Positions 33,241 through 44,919 are shown, numbered from the stretch's first letter. The stretch: 64,000 bases of DNA from Parapristionchus giblindavisi (GCA_943737045.1 CALSFV010000060.1:530501-594500); one strand, 5' to 3'. The notes: generated by a model not told the origin, from the letters alone. Made by a program: numbers and translations.

Positions 33241-33503
33241 TCATTTTCTCATTCGTCTATGGCATATCGCTGTTTGGCGGTCTCTAGGGTCGACGTCCCA
33301 AGCGAGGACAGTGTTGTCTGAAAGTATTTTTAATTAACAAAGCAATATAACAAAAACTACAGAGAAAATTAGCTTAAAAATAGAAATGTACCACGAGCGG
33401 CAGAGATGACAGTGGTCTTGCAGTTCTGGGTGGTGGTGGAAATAGTGATCCAACCGTTGAGGCTCTCAAGGATTCCTTTCAGCTTCATTTGTTCCTCAGC
33501 CAT
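33241..33503 (-). pseudogene. RACK1: RACK1 5' fragment, right arm (two exons)
   Basis: Mirror copy of the left-arm fragment: exon 1 33392-33503, exon 2 ending with the same TGA. Sequence and splice sites are essentially unchanged, so the fragment was already truncated before the palindrome formed. Confidence 0.8.
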
Positions 33504-34196
33504 GATTGTTAGCTATACGGTACCTCAAGCCTGAAGCATACCGAATTCATAGTGATAGAGGAAAGAAGGACGATGTACGACAGAGTAAAGATCAAAGCGC
33601 AACTTAGAAAAGAGATGAGATGAGACTAGGAGATGAGAGAAATAAAGACTGCTAATTGCGCATTAGTGAGAGTATCGTGTAATGAAATGTGGAATATACA
33701 TTAACAGAGAGATTAATTGTAAGAGAACGAAGGGCAACAGTAAGAAAGATCTCTATGGTAGAGGTAAAGAGAGCTAACACAAGATGCTCAAGCAAGTAAA
33801 TACGAAATACTACACTAATCTATCCACGTCACCGCACCCAGCCGTACATTGGGTAAACCCGGTGAGTCGTACAAATTGCTCGAAACCGGGAGTACCCCAT
33901 CAACGGTCAAAGCGGGCTACGGTACCGTAAGAGAGAGGTGGGGACATGGGGACGATGGATCGAGATGGATACGGTTAGAAGGGCATACGCTCGATAAAAA
34001 GTACTAGGAGGAAATAATTAAGTGATTTAAAATATTCCTATTATACTAACCGAGTGCGCGGAGTGCAATAGACTGAAGTAATCTACCAAAATTACCTATC
34101 CATATATTATAAACACTATCGCTCGACAGAGAGCCAGAGAGCGACAGACAGACAGAACTACCGTAAGCCAACGGATAAAACTACGGAAATTCAGTG

Positions 34197-34500
34197 GATA
34201 CGGTAAGTCAGTGGATACGGTAAGTCAGTGGATACGGTAAGTCAGTGGATACGGTAAGTCAGTGGATACGGTAAGTCAGTGGATACGGTAAGCCAATGGA
34301 TACGGTAAGCCAATGGATACGGTAAGCCAGTGGATACGGTAAGCCAGTGGATACGGTAAGCCAGTGGATACGGTAAGTCAGTGGATACGGTAAGTCAGTG
34401 GATACGGTAAGTCAGTGGATACGGTAAGTCAGTGGATACGGTAAGTCGGTGGATACGGTAAGTCGGTGGATACGGTAAGTCAGCGGATGAAACAACGGTA
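34197..34500 (-). repeat. 17-bp minisatellite, right arm
   Basis: About 17 copies of the reverse-complement unit TCAGTGGATACGGTAAG. There are only two CCAATGG variants, against about seven in the left arm, so copy number and order have diverged. Confidence 0.93.
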
Positions 34501-34813
34501 AGTCAACGGATAAAACTACGGTGAGTAAGCAGATACAGTAAGTCAGCGGCTACAGTAAGTAAACGGATACGGTGAGCAACGGATGCGGCAAGATATGAGA
34601 GAAAAATAGCAGAAAGATAATCGATACGGCATTGGAGGGATGAAACACTATACCTCACTGAACAAGAAGTCGGATCCGTGTCCACATGCCGATGAGAGTA
34701 GAGTACTCCGATAGTTGAGAGAGGGCCGGTCATCGGAGTTGTAGTTGTGCCGAGGAGAGCTGGAGTCAAGCCGAGGTGATGAGACGATAAATGACGATGA
34801 CCGGGATTAGGTT

Positions 34814-34882
34814 GTCTTATATACGGATTACCAAGGAGCACGCACATTCTCTCACGCGCTCGATCATGACGTTCTAGAAGGA
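34814..34882 (-). promoter_or_regulatory. Promoter-like TATA plus TTCTAGAA, right arm
   Basis: TATATAAG (minus strand, 34816-34823) and TTCTAGAA (34872-34879) are preserved in mirror image of the left arm. Confidence 0.4.
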
Positions 34883-36235
34883 TCATCGATCTGAGTGCAC
34901 GTGCATGTGGAGATAACGAACAATATGGAGTCTAATAGAGTGATCTACTGTCTGATATTGAATATTGATTCCTACCCTGACTATGTGATCGTTCTTTGAT
35001 CATAGAGGAGGGTGAGCAACTGCGAGAGAGTGCAGACAGAGTGAGAGAGTGTGCGAAAGCGAGAGAGTCCAGAGAAAGGAAAAATATGCCGTCCTCAATG
35101 ATCTACCATCAATAGTGTTGTTGACTCATTGGCGATTCCCTAACTTCTCTGTCTCTTCCACTCTATTCTTTCTTCTTCGGCCGTTTCATCGCTCTTCGCT
35201 TGCCTCCCTGCTCCTTTCCTTTCCGAACTCGATCTTTGATCCTTGCATTCTTGTTCCTCTCCTGCTCGCGACTTCATCAAATTCTAGAGAGGGCGTGTTA
35301 ACGTACGAAAGACCAGACGGAGTGAGAGAGTGTGGGAAAGCAAGAGAGTGAACAGAAAGAACAAAATGATTAGCGTTTCCATCCATTCTAGGTCGTTTAC
35401 CTTCTTGTTTGAATGGAACTACTTGTTGACACAACTTTTTTCTTGTTTTTTTCTATTCTTAATTATTATAGTTCAGACTGTTGCTATTCTTCTCCTTCTT
35501 CATTTCCTTCTCTATTGCTCCATCTCTCTATCTCTACTTCTCTCTCAAATTATCCCCTCTTGACATGATCTCGCCATGTTCTCTCTACATCTCTCATTCC
35601 TCTCTTTCTCTTTGTGTCACTCTCAGTGATTTTCGCGCCGTTTTCGGCGTCTCTTTCTTATCCTCTCTCTCTTCTTCCCTATCTCTCTCCTGATTATCGA
35701 TCTGTTATTGCCTGCCATGAGTCTTATTTTGTTCATTTGCATCCCATATTCCTCTCGGTTCTCCGTTTCTAGTTCTCTGTCACATATCTAGGATTCATAT
35801 TCTAAACTGAACTATTACTTTTACTATTGAACTATTACCTTGAGTAATGTCTAATCTATTTCAGAGCACCAGGCCCACGATGCCCACGATTCTATATGGA
35901 GTGCGACGAAACGTCCGATGAAGGATGACAATCGCCTCCGTCTGCCGAGAAACGCCGACATCATCGGAGACGACGTCGGGTCTTCAACGATCCGTTGCCG
36001 CTCTTGGAGGTACGAGTCTATCTTGGCTCTAATCTTATACTCTATTCAAAAGTCATAAAAAGATGACTTTTTCTATTCTTTTCACGGCTTCTGAATATTA
36101 AATTTCTATGCTTCCTGTCGTTCTCCCTTGTTACGATAACGGTATCGCTCAAGCATTATTTTGTGCATAGTCATCCTTGCATTTCTTTTTTCTAAAACAT
36201 GTTCCTTTCAAAGTTAAATGTGATTCGTAGTGAGA

Positions 36236-36470
36236 GATGTCGTTAGCTTAAGAAGTGAGATCTTTTCTAATCTTAGGTCGTATCCATGAATCGTGGGAAA
36301 CCGTTTGTCGATAAACGAGACGTCACAAGCATAGGCGGAATCGCTTGACGAGAATCCTCCGCCTACGATTGTGACGTCACGTTTGTCGACAAACGGTTTC
36401 CCACGATTCATGGATACGACCTAAGATTAGAAAAGATCTCACTTCTTAAGCTAACGACATCGACGATATT
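36236..36470. mobile_element. TGACGTCA palindromic element, right arm
   Basis: A 235-bp palindrome with ends ATGTCGTTAGCTTAAGAAGT and core GTGGGAAACCGTTTGTCG, containing TGTGACGTCACG at 36371. The left arm has only one of the two outer halves at 25985-26042. Confidence 0.75.
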
Positions 36471-36580
36471 TGGGTGTGTTAGTGATTGCAATCGGTGTCC
36501 AAGCCCGCGCAGTTAAATGGGAGGAGTCAGAATCACTATATAAAAAGGGTGATTCAAAATAGTTGACATGAAATCTAACA

Positions 36581-36655
36581 GGGACCCATGGTCTAGTGGA
36601 TAAGAGCTCGGACAATCAAACTGGCCGGTTGGTCGGCAAAGAGGTTCGATTCCCC
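36581..36655 (+). repeat. tRNA-like repeat, right arm
   Basis: Mirror of 25331-25405: GGGACCC, TGGTCTAGTGGATAAGAG and GGTTCGATTCCCC at tRNA spacing. The element begins at 36494 with GGTGTCCAAGCCCGCG. It is followed by TTTTGCTATTTTTTT, as in the other tRNA-like repeats. Confidence 0.6.
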
Positions 36656-38171
36656 GAGAAAGATTAGCAAAAGATCAACACTCACAACTTTGCCCAACTG
36701 ATTTTGCTATTTTTTTCTTATGCACCGTTACAATTAATGTATTTTTGCTCTCCCTACGATAAGCTCTAGTGTGCGACAGAGGTCCCGTAGAATGATCGTG
36801 AACTAACCTATTTTCCTTAAAATTGCCACACATTAAAAAAATATTAGGAAAAGCATTGTACTTTATGTAAAATGCGCTTTCAACGAGTTTGAATATTTCT
36901 TTACTTGGGTAAAACAAATCAATAGACCATAAAGTGACGATTAATGTAGCATTTGAAATTTAGAAAAGGAATGCTGACAGTCATTGAAATGACATTTTAA
37001 TTTGCTTAAATTAGGCATGCATCCTAAATATGTGACAACATTTTCAATCAACATGTACTGAGTAGTCACGATCGTAGACTTATCCAATATTCTCACGATC
37101 GCCGCAAAATATTGATTGACTCTGGAGGTAAAGTATTCAATTTGTAAATGGATTGTAAGTGAGGCTAGCCTTGATCGTGTCAAGTTATTTATTACCGTAA
37201 TTTAACAGGTTATCATAATTATTGGTATGAACATCATATCATTATACTCGAGTTTATCAACTGAATACGACCTAGATAAATTAATTAATTAATATATCTT
37301 TTCGCATATTTTTCTACTTTTTCTTTCGAAATCTGTGCCAGGAGAACTATTAGAGTAATTTAGCGCCTTTATTTTATGAGAACTACTATTTTTAAAATTT
37401 TTAATTTTTTCACATTTTTTGTCAGTGAAGTTATCCCCGCCCTCCACTCGTCTTAGTAGTGGTGGTATTTCGGGTTCAGCGCGCGCGATGACTCTCTGCG
37501 TCTCTGCCCATCGATCTACTCTGATCATCTGGCCACTCTATCACTGATCTCACTCTGGGAGGGAACCACTTCCTATCTTAGAATCAATACTATAGTATAG
37601 ATAGACATTTCCGGAGACACAGAGAGATCAAAGACCAAAGATTGCTCAAACGAATGATGCAATTGATATTGTGACATAATCGATAATGTGCACGCTTGAA
37701 ACTATGAACACAAAACAATCGAAATTTTTGGACTATTACACAGAACGTAACAAATCTTCCGAATATCATACATATTATTGTCAATACTTCGGTTCAATAA
37801 AAAATAATAATAATATCTTTATGTGCGTTTCAAGTAAGAATGATAATGAGATACATAAAGAAATACATTAGGCACACATAAATACAATACCACAACGAGG
37901 TAGTAAGGTTGAATTAACAGATAATGATGATATAACTATAATTATAAAGCATAAGTAGAAATACAATTACGATAGATTTTGACATTAGGACAAATTATGG
38001 TAGAAACAAAAAATAACATATTAAACCAATCCATGAATCAACATAATTTGGCTAACTACAACAATGTTTGCTACTTAACTACTTAAGCCACTAAGGGTTA
38101 GGCATACTGTATACTATTCTAGGTATACTTTAAGTATACAGTATATTACACTAGGTATACCGTAAACTCAC

Positions 38172-38284
38172 CACGAGGTACAAGAAATGGTAGAAGAAGT
38201 GCTTGAGGATACGTCGACCTACAATCCTCTGATAGTCTATAGTCAAGAATAGATTGGATGACTCTTTGAGATGAAGAGGGATAA
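38172..38284 (-). pseudogene. POLE: POLE exon, TIDYQRIVGRRILKHFF (right palindrome arm)
   Basis: Mirror copy of 23702-23814 with both splice sites kept. It has no upstream POLE exons on this strand, because the palindrome ends 130 bp beyond it. Confidence 0.82.
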
Positions 38285-38418
38285 CTGAAATGAGTTAGTA
38301 ATTCAAAATAGGTTATTACATTTTAATCAAGTTTGAACAGTTCACATATCGTAGCCAAAACAGGAAGAATCCTCATAAGTTCATAGATCGAATAGTTGCG
38401 TTAAAGATTTTCAAAATG

Positions 38419-39098
38419 TTTTTCAATAGCTCATATGAATCAGGAGTTGTTCCCTCCTTGTGGTGTCACTCCATAATTACCCCAGTCAAGAAACAACCTC
38501 CCTATTCTGACCCTATGAAATACCGTCCGATATCAATAACTTCCTTTTTCTGCCGTATTTTCGAGCGCCTTTTGTGCAAACCAATAATCAATCACTGTGA
38601 ATCGTTAGAAATATTTCCTGATGAGCAATATGGTTTTCGAAAGAAAAGATCACGAGAAATGCAGATGCTAGAGGTTCTAGAACATTGGACCACGTCTATT
38701 AGTGACGGTAAACCTGTCGATGTCATTTACTTTGATTTTGCTAAAGCTTTTGATAGAGTATCGCACAATAAGCTTTTAATGAAATTAAGCAAGATTGGTC
38801 TCTCGACTAGAACTACAAAATGGATATCCGGGTATCTGCAAAATCGCACTTTCCAAGTAAGAATACACGATAAATTGTCAAAGTCACTGCCCGTTACTAG
38901 TGGTGTACCCCAAGGTTCAGTATTAGGCCCTTTACTTTTCCTGATCTATACCTCAGAAATTCCATCCCTTGTCCAAAATAATGGTGTCATTGCAAGGATG
39001 TACGCGGATGATATCAAAATTTTCAAAGCTATTGAGGATGAAAATTCATCCGCTTCCCTACAGTCTGCTATAGATGCCATCTCTAAATGGGCAGATGA
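38419..39098 (+). mobile_element. Non-LTR retrotransposon RT fragment
   Basis: One open frame of about 228 codons covering reverse-transcriptase motifs: KYRPISITSFFCRIFE, QYGFRKKRS, VIYFDFAKAFDRVSH, TSGVPQGSVLGPLLFLIY and MYADDIKIF with the catalytic YADD. Both ends are cut: the left end at the palindrome boundary and the right end by fusion to POLE intron sequence at CACAATTTTGTCA. It has no endonuclease, no 3' UTR and no tail, so it arrived by rearrangement and not by a simple insertion. Confidence 0.85.
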
Positions 39099-39284
39099 TT
39101 GGCACAATTTTGTCAGAATTATTGGATGAATAATACAGCAACAGTAATATCTATAAGGTGTGGTACTGTGCAATCGTTTCAGTGCTCTCAAAAGAACTCG
39201 TTACGGTATCTTACAGTAGTCACATTACAGTAACTCTTACAGTGCTTTTGAATAATCAATAGTTCCGTATTGGCTGTGTCCATG

Positions 39285-39386
39285 GACTTCACTAGCGTGT
39301 GCGGAGCTTTTGTTTTTGGCAGATACGCTCCGTATTCGCTGGTGACGTCACACTTGTCGGGGCTAACCGTTTGCCGTCTCTTGCAA
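39285..39386. mobile_element. TGACGTCA repeat next to POLE acceptor, copy B
   Basis: TAGCGTGTGCGGAGCTTTTG, then ATACGCTCCGTAT and GGTGACGTCACA (39342), then AACCGTTTGCC. It ends directly at the exon, where the acceptor reads TTGCAA. Copy C has a related insert at 46965-47070; copy A has none. Confidence 0.6.
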
Positions 39387-39515
39387 GTCACAATCTCGTA
39401 CCCGGCGGCGATGTTGAATGCGCCCGTGCAGGGTCTCTTCACCAATGATCAATACCATAACCTCCAACCGGACGGATCGTGCACATTATCTGCAGAGAAT
39501 TCCATCTACTTTGAG
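39387..39515 (+). pseudogene. POLE: POLE copy B exon, NAPVQGLFTNDQYHNLQ
   Basis: Complete 129-bp exon: VTISYPAAMLNAPVQGLFTN then DQYHNLQPDGSCTLSAENSI and YFE. Human has VTISYPGAMLN and GFTNDQYQEL. The G needed for the AG acceptor is missing. Confidence 0.9.
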
Positions 39516-39824
39516 GTTGGTTGGGGGGTTTTTCTCAGGTTTTTCCCCGCATATTTCCCCTCGTGGCAAACTGCTTGGGGGAAATTTCCAGAGTAATTAT
39601 CATTAGACGGTGGTATATTCAGGGAAAAAGCATACGAGACCTCAACTAAATGAACTCTTTATAAACGTGTTACAAATGAATGAATGAAATTAATATTGCT
39701 CTATTTTGATCTAGAAATATTGAGATGACAGGGGAACGTCCGGGTATAATCAACAGATTTTTAATACTGTATAAGCATGCTAATTGTAAGGATAAATGGA
39801 GAGAGTGTGCGTCTATGTGTTTAA

Positions 39825-42042
39825 GAGACCGGCTCGGTAAGACTCGAGCATGGTCCGGACATTCGCGAGACTTTCGATCTGGGCCTCAATACTTTCATCA
39901 TAGACACATACCGGGGGGAGACCGATGAAAGTTATAGTGAAAATGCCCTTGGGCTCAAACCCGGCTCACATATGTCGCATAAAATAAAAAAATTGAAAAA
40001 TTCATAACTTTTCAAGCGTGATAGCTAGCACTTTTATTTCTTTTTATTGGTGAATAACATGTCATGCACTCTTATAAACACAGCTGAACAGCAATATCTT
40101 ATCGTTTTGAATATGTTTTTTCGTGTCTGATTTTCAGATTTTTTTCCTTCTATCCTCGTTGAAGAGATACTGCAAGAAAATTCATAGTGCATATTGTAGC
40201 CCTGACGATTATGTACATGGTGGTCATATTCCCTTGGCCAGCCAGTTTGTCATAAGCCTCGAGAATTGCAACTGAATGTGAGATATGTGTAAATTGCAAA
40301 AATCGAAAATTAAATTTCTTGAAATTCGCAAGAGCAAGAGTTAGCTTTATAATGTCATTTTACTCGTAGTGATGCGCGTACATAGGAAAAATATACAAAT
40401 AGACTCAGACTACATTTTTTTTAAATTTAGAAAAATAATTATTTTATTTTTATTTTTTCAACTCCCACATTCAGTCGACCGTCAAGGCAAGTTGATTCAT
40501 AGGGCGGATGGTGGCTCTTGCATGTGTGTTTGCAGAAACGACTGCAACGTGAAGAATCGTCGTTTCGCAGATCTCGAATTTATTTTTTTAATTATCAAAC
40601 TTGAATATTTATATGTTTCTTTCATATAAATCGGTTGGAAGGTGGCGTATGGGAACCAAAGTTGTACCATTGCTATCAGTAGGAGTGTACTGTACTGCAC
40701 TACTGTAACCGTCAGGAATCACGAACTAACTTTTTTTTCAGTCGACCCCCGATTCTCAACCATGACCCGGGGTTCATGGTTGAGAATGGCTGAGGTCGAA
40801 AAAATCATGATGATCCCAGACCAAATACTATTTGGCATTATATCAATAGTGGGCCAACTTTTATTTTTATGGATACCATTACTCGAATTACCGTAATCTA
40901 GCTACCGTATCCTACAATAATGTGGTGAGATTCTCGGAAAATTCAGGTGCGTGCATTACTATTACGGTAATTCGAGATATGGTATCCATAAAAATAAAAG
41001 ATGGCCCATTATTGATATAATGCCAAATAGTATTTGGTCTGGGATCATCATGAATTTTTCGACCTCAGCCATTCTCAACCATGAACCCGGGGTCATGGTT
41101 GAAAATAATGGGTCGACTGAAAAAAAGATCAGTTCGCGATTCCTGATGATTATGGTATTCAAGTACAGTTCACTCCCACTGATCAAAATGGTACGGCTTT
41201 GGTTGCCATACGCCACCTTCCAACCGATTTATGTGAAAGAAACATATAAATATTCAAGTTTGATAATTAAAAAAATAAATTCGAGATCTGCGAAACGACG
41301 ATTCTTCACGTTGCAGTCGTTTCTGCAAACACACATGCAAGAGCCACCATCCGCCCTATGAATCAACTTGCCTTGACGGTCGACTGAATGTGGGAGTTGA
41401 AAAAATAAAAATAAAATTATTATTTTTCTAATTTTTTAAAAAATGTAGTCCAAGTCTATTTCTATATTTTTCCTATGTACGCGCATCACTACGAGTAAAA
41501 TGACATTATAAAGCTAACTCTTGCTCTTGCGAATTTCAAGAAATTTAATTTTCGATTTTTGCAATTTACACATATCTCACATTCAGTTGCAATTCTCGAG
41601 GCTTATGACAAACTGGCTGGCCAAGGGAATATGACCACCATGTACATAATCGTCAGGGCTACAATATGCACTATGAATTTTCTTGCAGTATCTCTTCAAC
41701 GAGGATAGAAGGAAAAAAATCTGAAAATCAGACACGAAAAAACATATTCAAAACGATATGATATTGCTGTTCAGCTGTGTTTATAAGAGTGCATGACATG
41801 TTATTCACCAATAAAAAGAAATAAAAGTGCTAGCTATCACGCTTGAAAAGTTATGAATTTTTCAATTTTTTATTTTATGCGACATATGTGAGCCGGGTTT
41901 GAGCCCAAGGGCATTTTCACTATAACTTTCATCGGTCTCCCCCCGGTATGTGTCCATGATGAAAGTATTGAGGCCCAGATCGAAAGTCCTCGCGAATGTC
42001 CGGCAGGGGGTCAAAATGCTCGAGTCTTACCGAGCCGGTCTC
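39825..42042. mobile_element. 2.2-kb foldback element, TTAA target
   Basis: Inverted ends GAGACCGGCTCGGTAAGACT with about 1-kb arms, flanked by TTAA (39821-39824, 42043-42046). The axis lies near 40930. The arms include repeated GACCCGGGGTTCATGG blocks similar to those in the element at 13238. Copy C keeps the empty TTAA site near 46524. Confidence 0.88.
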
Positions 42043-42046
42043 TTAA

Positions 42047-43032
42047 GAGGCCGTTTGTGTAAGAGTCGGGCAAATCTGGGAGAGGGTTGGCACAGGCCAA
42101 AAATTTTGATACCCTCAAAACTTGTGTATAGGGGTTATCGACCATGCTGATGAAGGTAGGCATAGTCATTTTGGCTCCAGTGGTCCCGCAACGCCTGGGC
42201 GGGATTACGGTAAGATCACGTTTTCAGGCCATTCTCGGTCCATAGTAGAGCTAGAGGTATGAAAATTGGGCTCCGAGGACAGAATTCGATGGCGATGATG
42301 GCTGTCTACATCATTAGTTTTGAAAATTTTTCAAAAGCCGACAACGGGAAATTTTGATGGAGACGTTTGCGCCCCAGACGAGTCTGACAGTTCGAACCGG
42401 CGTGACGAGAGGATCACAACGATGTATTATGAGCCCATATCTCCGTTGCACCGCTAATATTGCTTCAATATAGTGATCTGCAAAATCACGAGGAGCTGTC
42501 TGCGTCTCTCTATTCCGTTTCGCCGTTTTTTTTCTCATTTCGCCGCGCTCTCTCGAGAGTGCGAGAGAGCGCGCGGAATTGAGAGAGTCCTCTTGTTTAC
42601 CTCTTTCGCAGATCACTATATCGAGGCAATATTAGCGGTGCAACGGAGATATGGGCTCATAATACATCGTTGTGATCCTCTCGTCACGCCGGTTCGAACT
42701 GTCATACTCGTCTGGGGCGCATACGTCTCCATCAAAATTTCCAATAATCGACTTTTGAAAAATTTTCAAAACTAATGATGTAGACAGCCATCATCGCCAT
42801 CGAATTCTGTCCTCGGAGCCCAATTTTCATACCTCTAGCTCTACTATGGACCGAGAATGGCCTGAAAACGTGATCTTACCGTAATCGCGCCCAGACGTTG
42901 CGGGACCACTGGAGCCAAAATGACTATGCCTACCTTCATCAGCATGGTCGATAACCCCTATACACAAGTTTTGAGGGTATAAAAAATTTTGGCCTGTGCC
43001 AACCCTTGTTCGACTCTTACACAAACGGCCTC
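42047..43032. mobile_element. 1-kb foldback element sharing the same TTAA
   Basis: Inverted ends GAGGCCGTTTGTGTAAGAGT, flanked by TTAA (42043-42046, 43033-43036). Its left TTAA is the right TTAA of the preceding element. The centre near 42540 is a GAGAGAGCGCGC-type hairpin. No coding sequence. Confidence 0.88.
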
Positions 43033-43368
43033 TTAATTAGTGTTCATGATGTGATATAGCTCTATGACGAGATAGGGAAATCAATCTGTAGTGTAACGGG
43101 TAGTTTATTTTTTTGAACGATTATAGGAGCATTGCGAAAATCTGAATGATAACGATTTGATATCAGGATATTGTGATCAATCTTGCGTGTCGAAATATGG
43201 AGGATAGGGTGAATTCGAAACAAGAATGTGCTTGGTCTAATGGTTTTCCCAGTTACAGTTGGGATATAGATGCAGGGGTGGGGGGGGGCAGATTTGTCAA
43301 CATCTATCACGTTCCGATTGCCTTATTGTTATTACTATTGTCAGTCAGACTAATGACAATTGTCAATT

Positions 43369-43424
43369 TATCAGGCGATCATTCTGCCCGCCTCGAAGGA
43401 GGAAGGAAAGAAACTCAAGAAGAG
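43369..43424 (+). pseudogene. POLE: POLE copy B exon, QAIILPASKEEGKKLKK, 5' end lost
   Basis: Retains the bases CTGCCCGCCT that copies A and C have lost in different ways, but lacks the acceptor and GTAGACGGTCCG. Donor AGAG|GTACGG. Confidence 0.88.
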
Positions 43425-43918
43425 GTACGGCTAAGTTTTTTTAAATTTAATTTAACTCATAATTCTTTCAAAAGATATTATTACACAAGGTTTCATTCAA
43501 ATGGTGGTGGTGTAGGTATGGGAAAAGGCGTTCGTTAAAATCTGGAATACTGAAGATCAATTGCGGGATACACTATGTAAAGGAGAGATCGATGAGCTGG
43601 GCCTGGCGGATTGATGTTGCAGAGTTGACTTGTTACATGTTAGGTCGGAATGATAATGTTATGGGTATAGTTCTGGTGTCGAATATGTACATGCCTCTTA
43701 TCATAGTCGGTCACGATATCAATGTGCACTCTGTGCGTTGGGTTTAGTTTATGGTTCAATTTATTTAACTTGATTTATTAATATTTATGCGTTTACGTGA
43801 AACATGATACATAATAGAAGGAGAAAATTGAATAGCTGATCTACCTTGCTTTCGACAGATACATGATTCAATGTAATTTAAATCTCAATGACAGGTACAC
43901 GATTCAATGTCATTATAG

Positions 43919-44057
43919 ATATGCAGTCTTCAATCTGGACGGTTCCCTCGCTGAACTGAAGGGCTTTGAGTTGAAACGAAGAGGAGAATTGAACGTGATC
44001 AAGCAGTTCCAATCGTCCGTCTTCAAGGCGTTCCTGAGAGGATCTTCCCTGGAAGAG
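43919..44057 (+). pseudogene. POLE: POLE copy B exon, [17 protein letters not shown]
   Basis: A 139-bp exon, frame intact: [20 protein letters not shown] then [19 protein letters not shown]. Acceptor ATTATAG, donor GAG|GTACTG. Confidence 0.93.
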
Positions 44058-44387
44058 GTACTGTAAGGTTACCGTACTGTAGGTTCAAGGTACTGTGTGG
44101 GTTGCGGTGCCGGAAGTTACCGGTTTATCTCTATCAAGTTTTATTGATATTGGGTAAACACTCTCACTCATAGTCAGTCATCAGTACATTTCGATTCTCA
44201 CAGAACTTATTTATTTATATTTTCGTTTCTCAGTATCGGGAGTGTAATACTCTAGAACTAGATCATATTCCACGATGACTATATCGAGAACATTGTCCAG
44301 AAAATCAGTAGCGGGCAAGCGATTCATCCAATAAATGACAACTCCAATGACAATGTCAATTCATTTCTATGTCATACAATGACATAT

Positions 44388-44560
44388 TTGAGTCCCTTCC
44401 AACCCTCGCATACCATCCGACCAAGTCCCCCATGCATATCTATATCAGTCAGACATATTTTTGATATTTTTGAAACCTTATCTCTCGTTACCATCATTTG
44501 TCTCGTTTCGTGCATACGCACGATGATAAAATAAAATAATATATTCAATTCTATGTAATA
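44388..44560. other. Copy B-specific 0.17-kb insertion or replacement
   Basis: In copies A and C GACATATG(G/C)TGTATCAG leads straight into the exon. In B the last nine bases are replaced by about 175 bp beginning TTGAGTCCCTTCC. Origin unknown. Confidence 0.6.
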
Positions 44561-44569
44561 CAATGACAG

Positions 44570-44643
44570 GCATACGAATCAGTGGCTCGTGAGGCAGACT
44601 ACTGGTTGGATGTACTCTTCTCACGTGGAGTTGATCTGAGCGA
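44570..44643 (+). pseudogene. POLE: POLE copy B exon, truncated at palindrome junction
   Basis: Encodes [20 protein letters not shown] then VDLS and breaks at GAGCGA. The following 130 bp are the spacer before copy C begins in the opposite orientation. Confidence 0.9.
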
Positions 44644-44650
44644 GATGTGG

Positions 44651-44775
44651 CCTTCTACATCTCGCCCCGCCTCTCGATTGTGACTTCCGTTCGTTAGCAC
44701 CGTTTGTCATTTTCTTATGCAAGTACATTTTATACGCACAATACAGTAAACCCGCCCCTTCAAATCCTACCGTAC
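44651..44775. other. Spacer between head-to-head POLE copies B and C
   Basis: About 125 bp of unrelated sequence. It contains a short hairpin GAGATGTGGCCTTCTACATC at its left edge (44642), which could reflect the end-joining or fold-back event. Confidence 0.5.
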
Positions 44776-44919
44776 CTGTTCTCCATAATCCTCCAACTTT
44801 CGGCTCATCGATCGATTTTCTCCAATCAGATCGAATAGCTCCAGATCGCTCAGATCAACTCCACGTGAGAAGAGTACATCCAACCAGTAGTCTGCCTCAC
44901 GAGCCACCGATTCGTATGC
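44776..44919 (-). pseudogene. POLE: POLE copy C exon, [17 protein letters not shown]
   Basis: A 144-bp exon, frame intact: [20 protein letters not shown] and [15 protein letters not shown]. Acceptor TATCAG, donor CAG|GTACGGTAG. It pairs as an inverted copy with 44570-44643. Confidence 0.92.

Larger units (their letters stand above)
23571..38420. repeat. 14.8-kb inverted duplication (palindrome)
   Basis: Left arm 23571-30980 and right arm 31060-38420 are inverted copies, with the axis near 31021. The outer boundary is abrupt at ACATTTGAAAATC on both sides. The arms differ by substitutions, by an added 141-bp element at 26561 (left only), by about 380 bp near 32036-32415 (right only), by loss of about 0.5 kb around 36470 in the right arm, and by minisatellite structure. 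Each arm includes one POLE exon, a tRNA-like repeat and a RACK1 fragment. Confidence 0.93.
39099..44650 (+). pseudogene. POLE: POLE copy B, partial
   Basis: Homologous to copy A 7767-9555 with one large gap (39740-43040) filled by two TTAA foldback elements. It keeps four exon pieces. The acceptor of the first is changed from CAG to CAA, the second lacks its acceptor and first 17 bases, and the last is cut off at LSE. Its right end meets copy C head to head. Confidence 0.88.
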
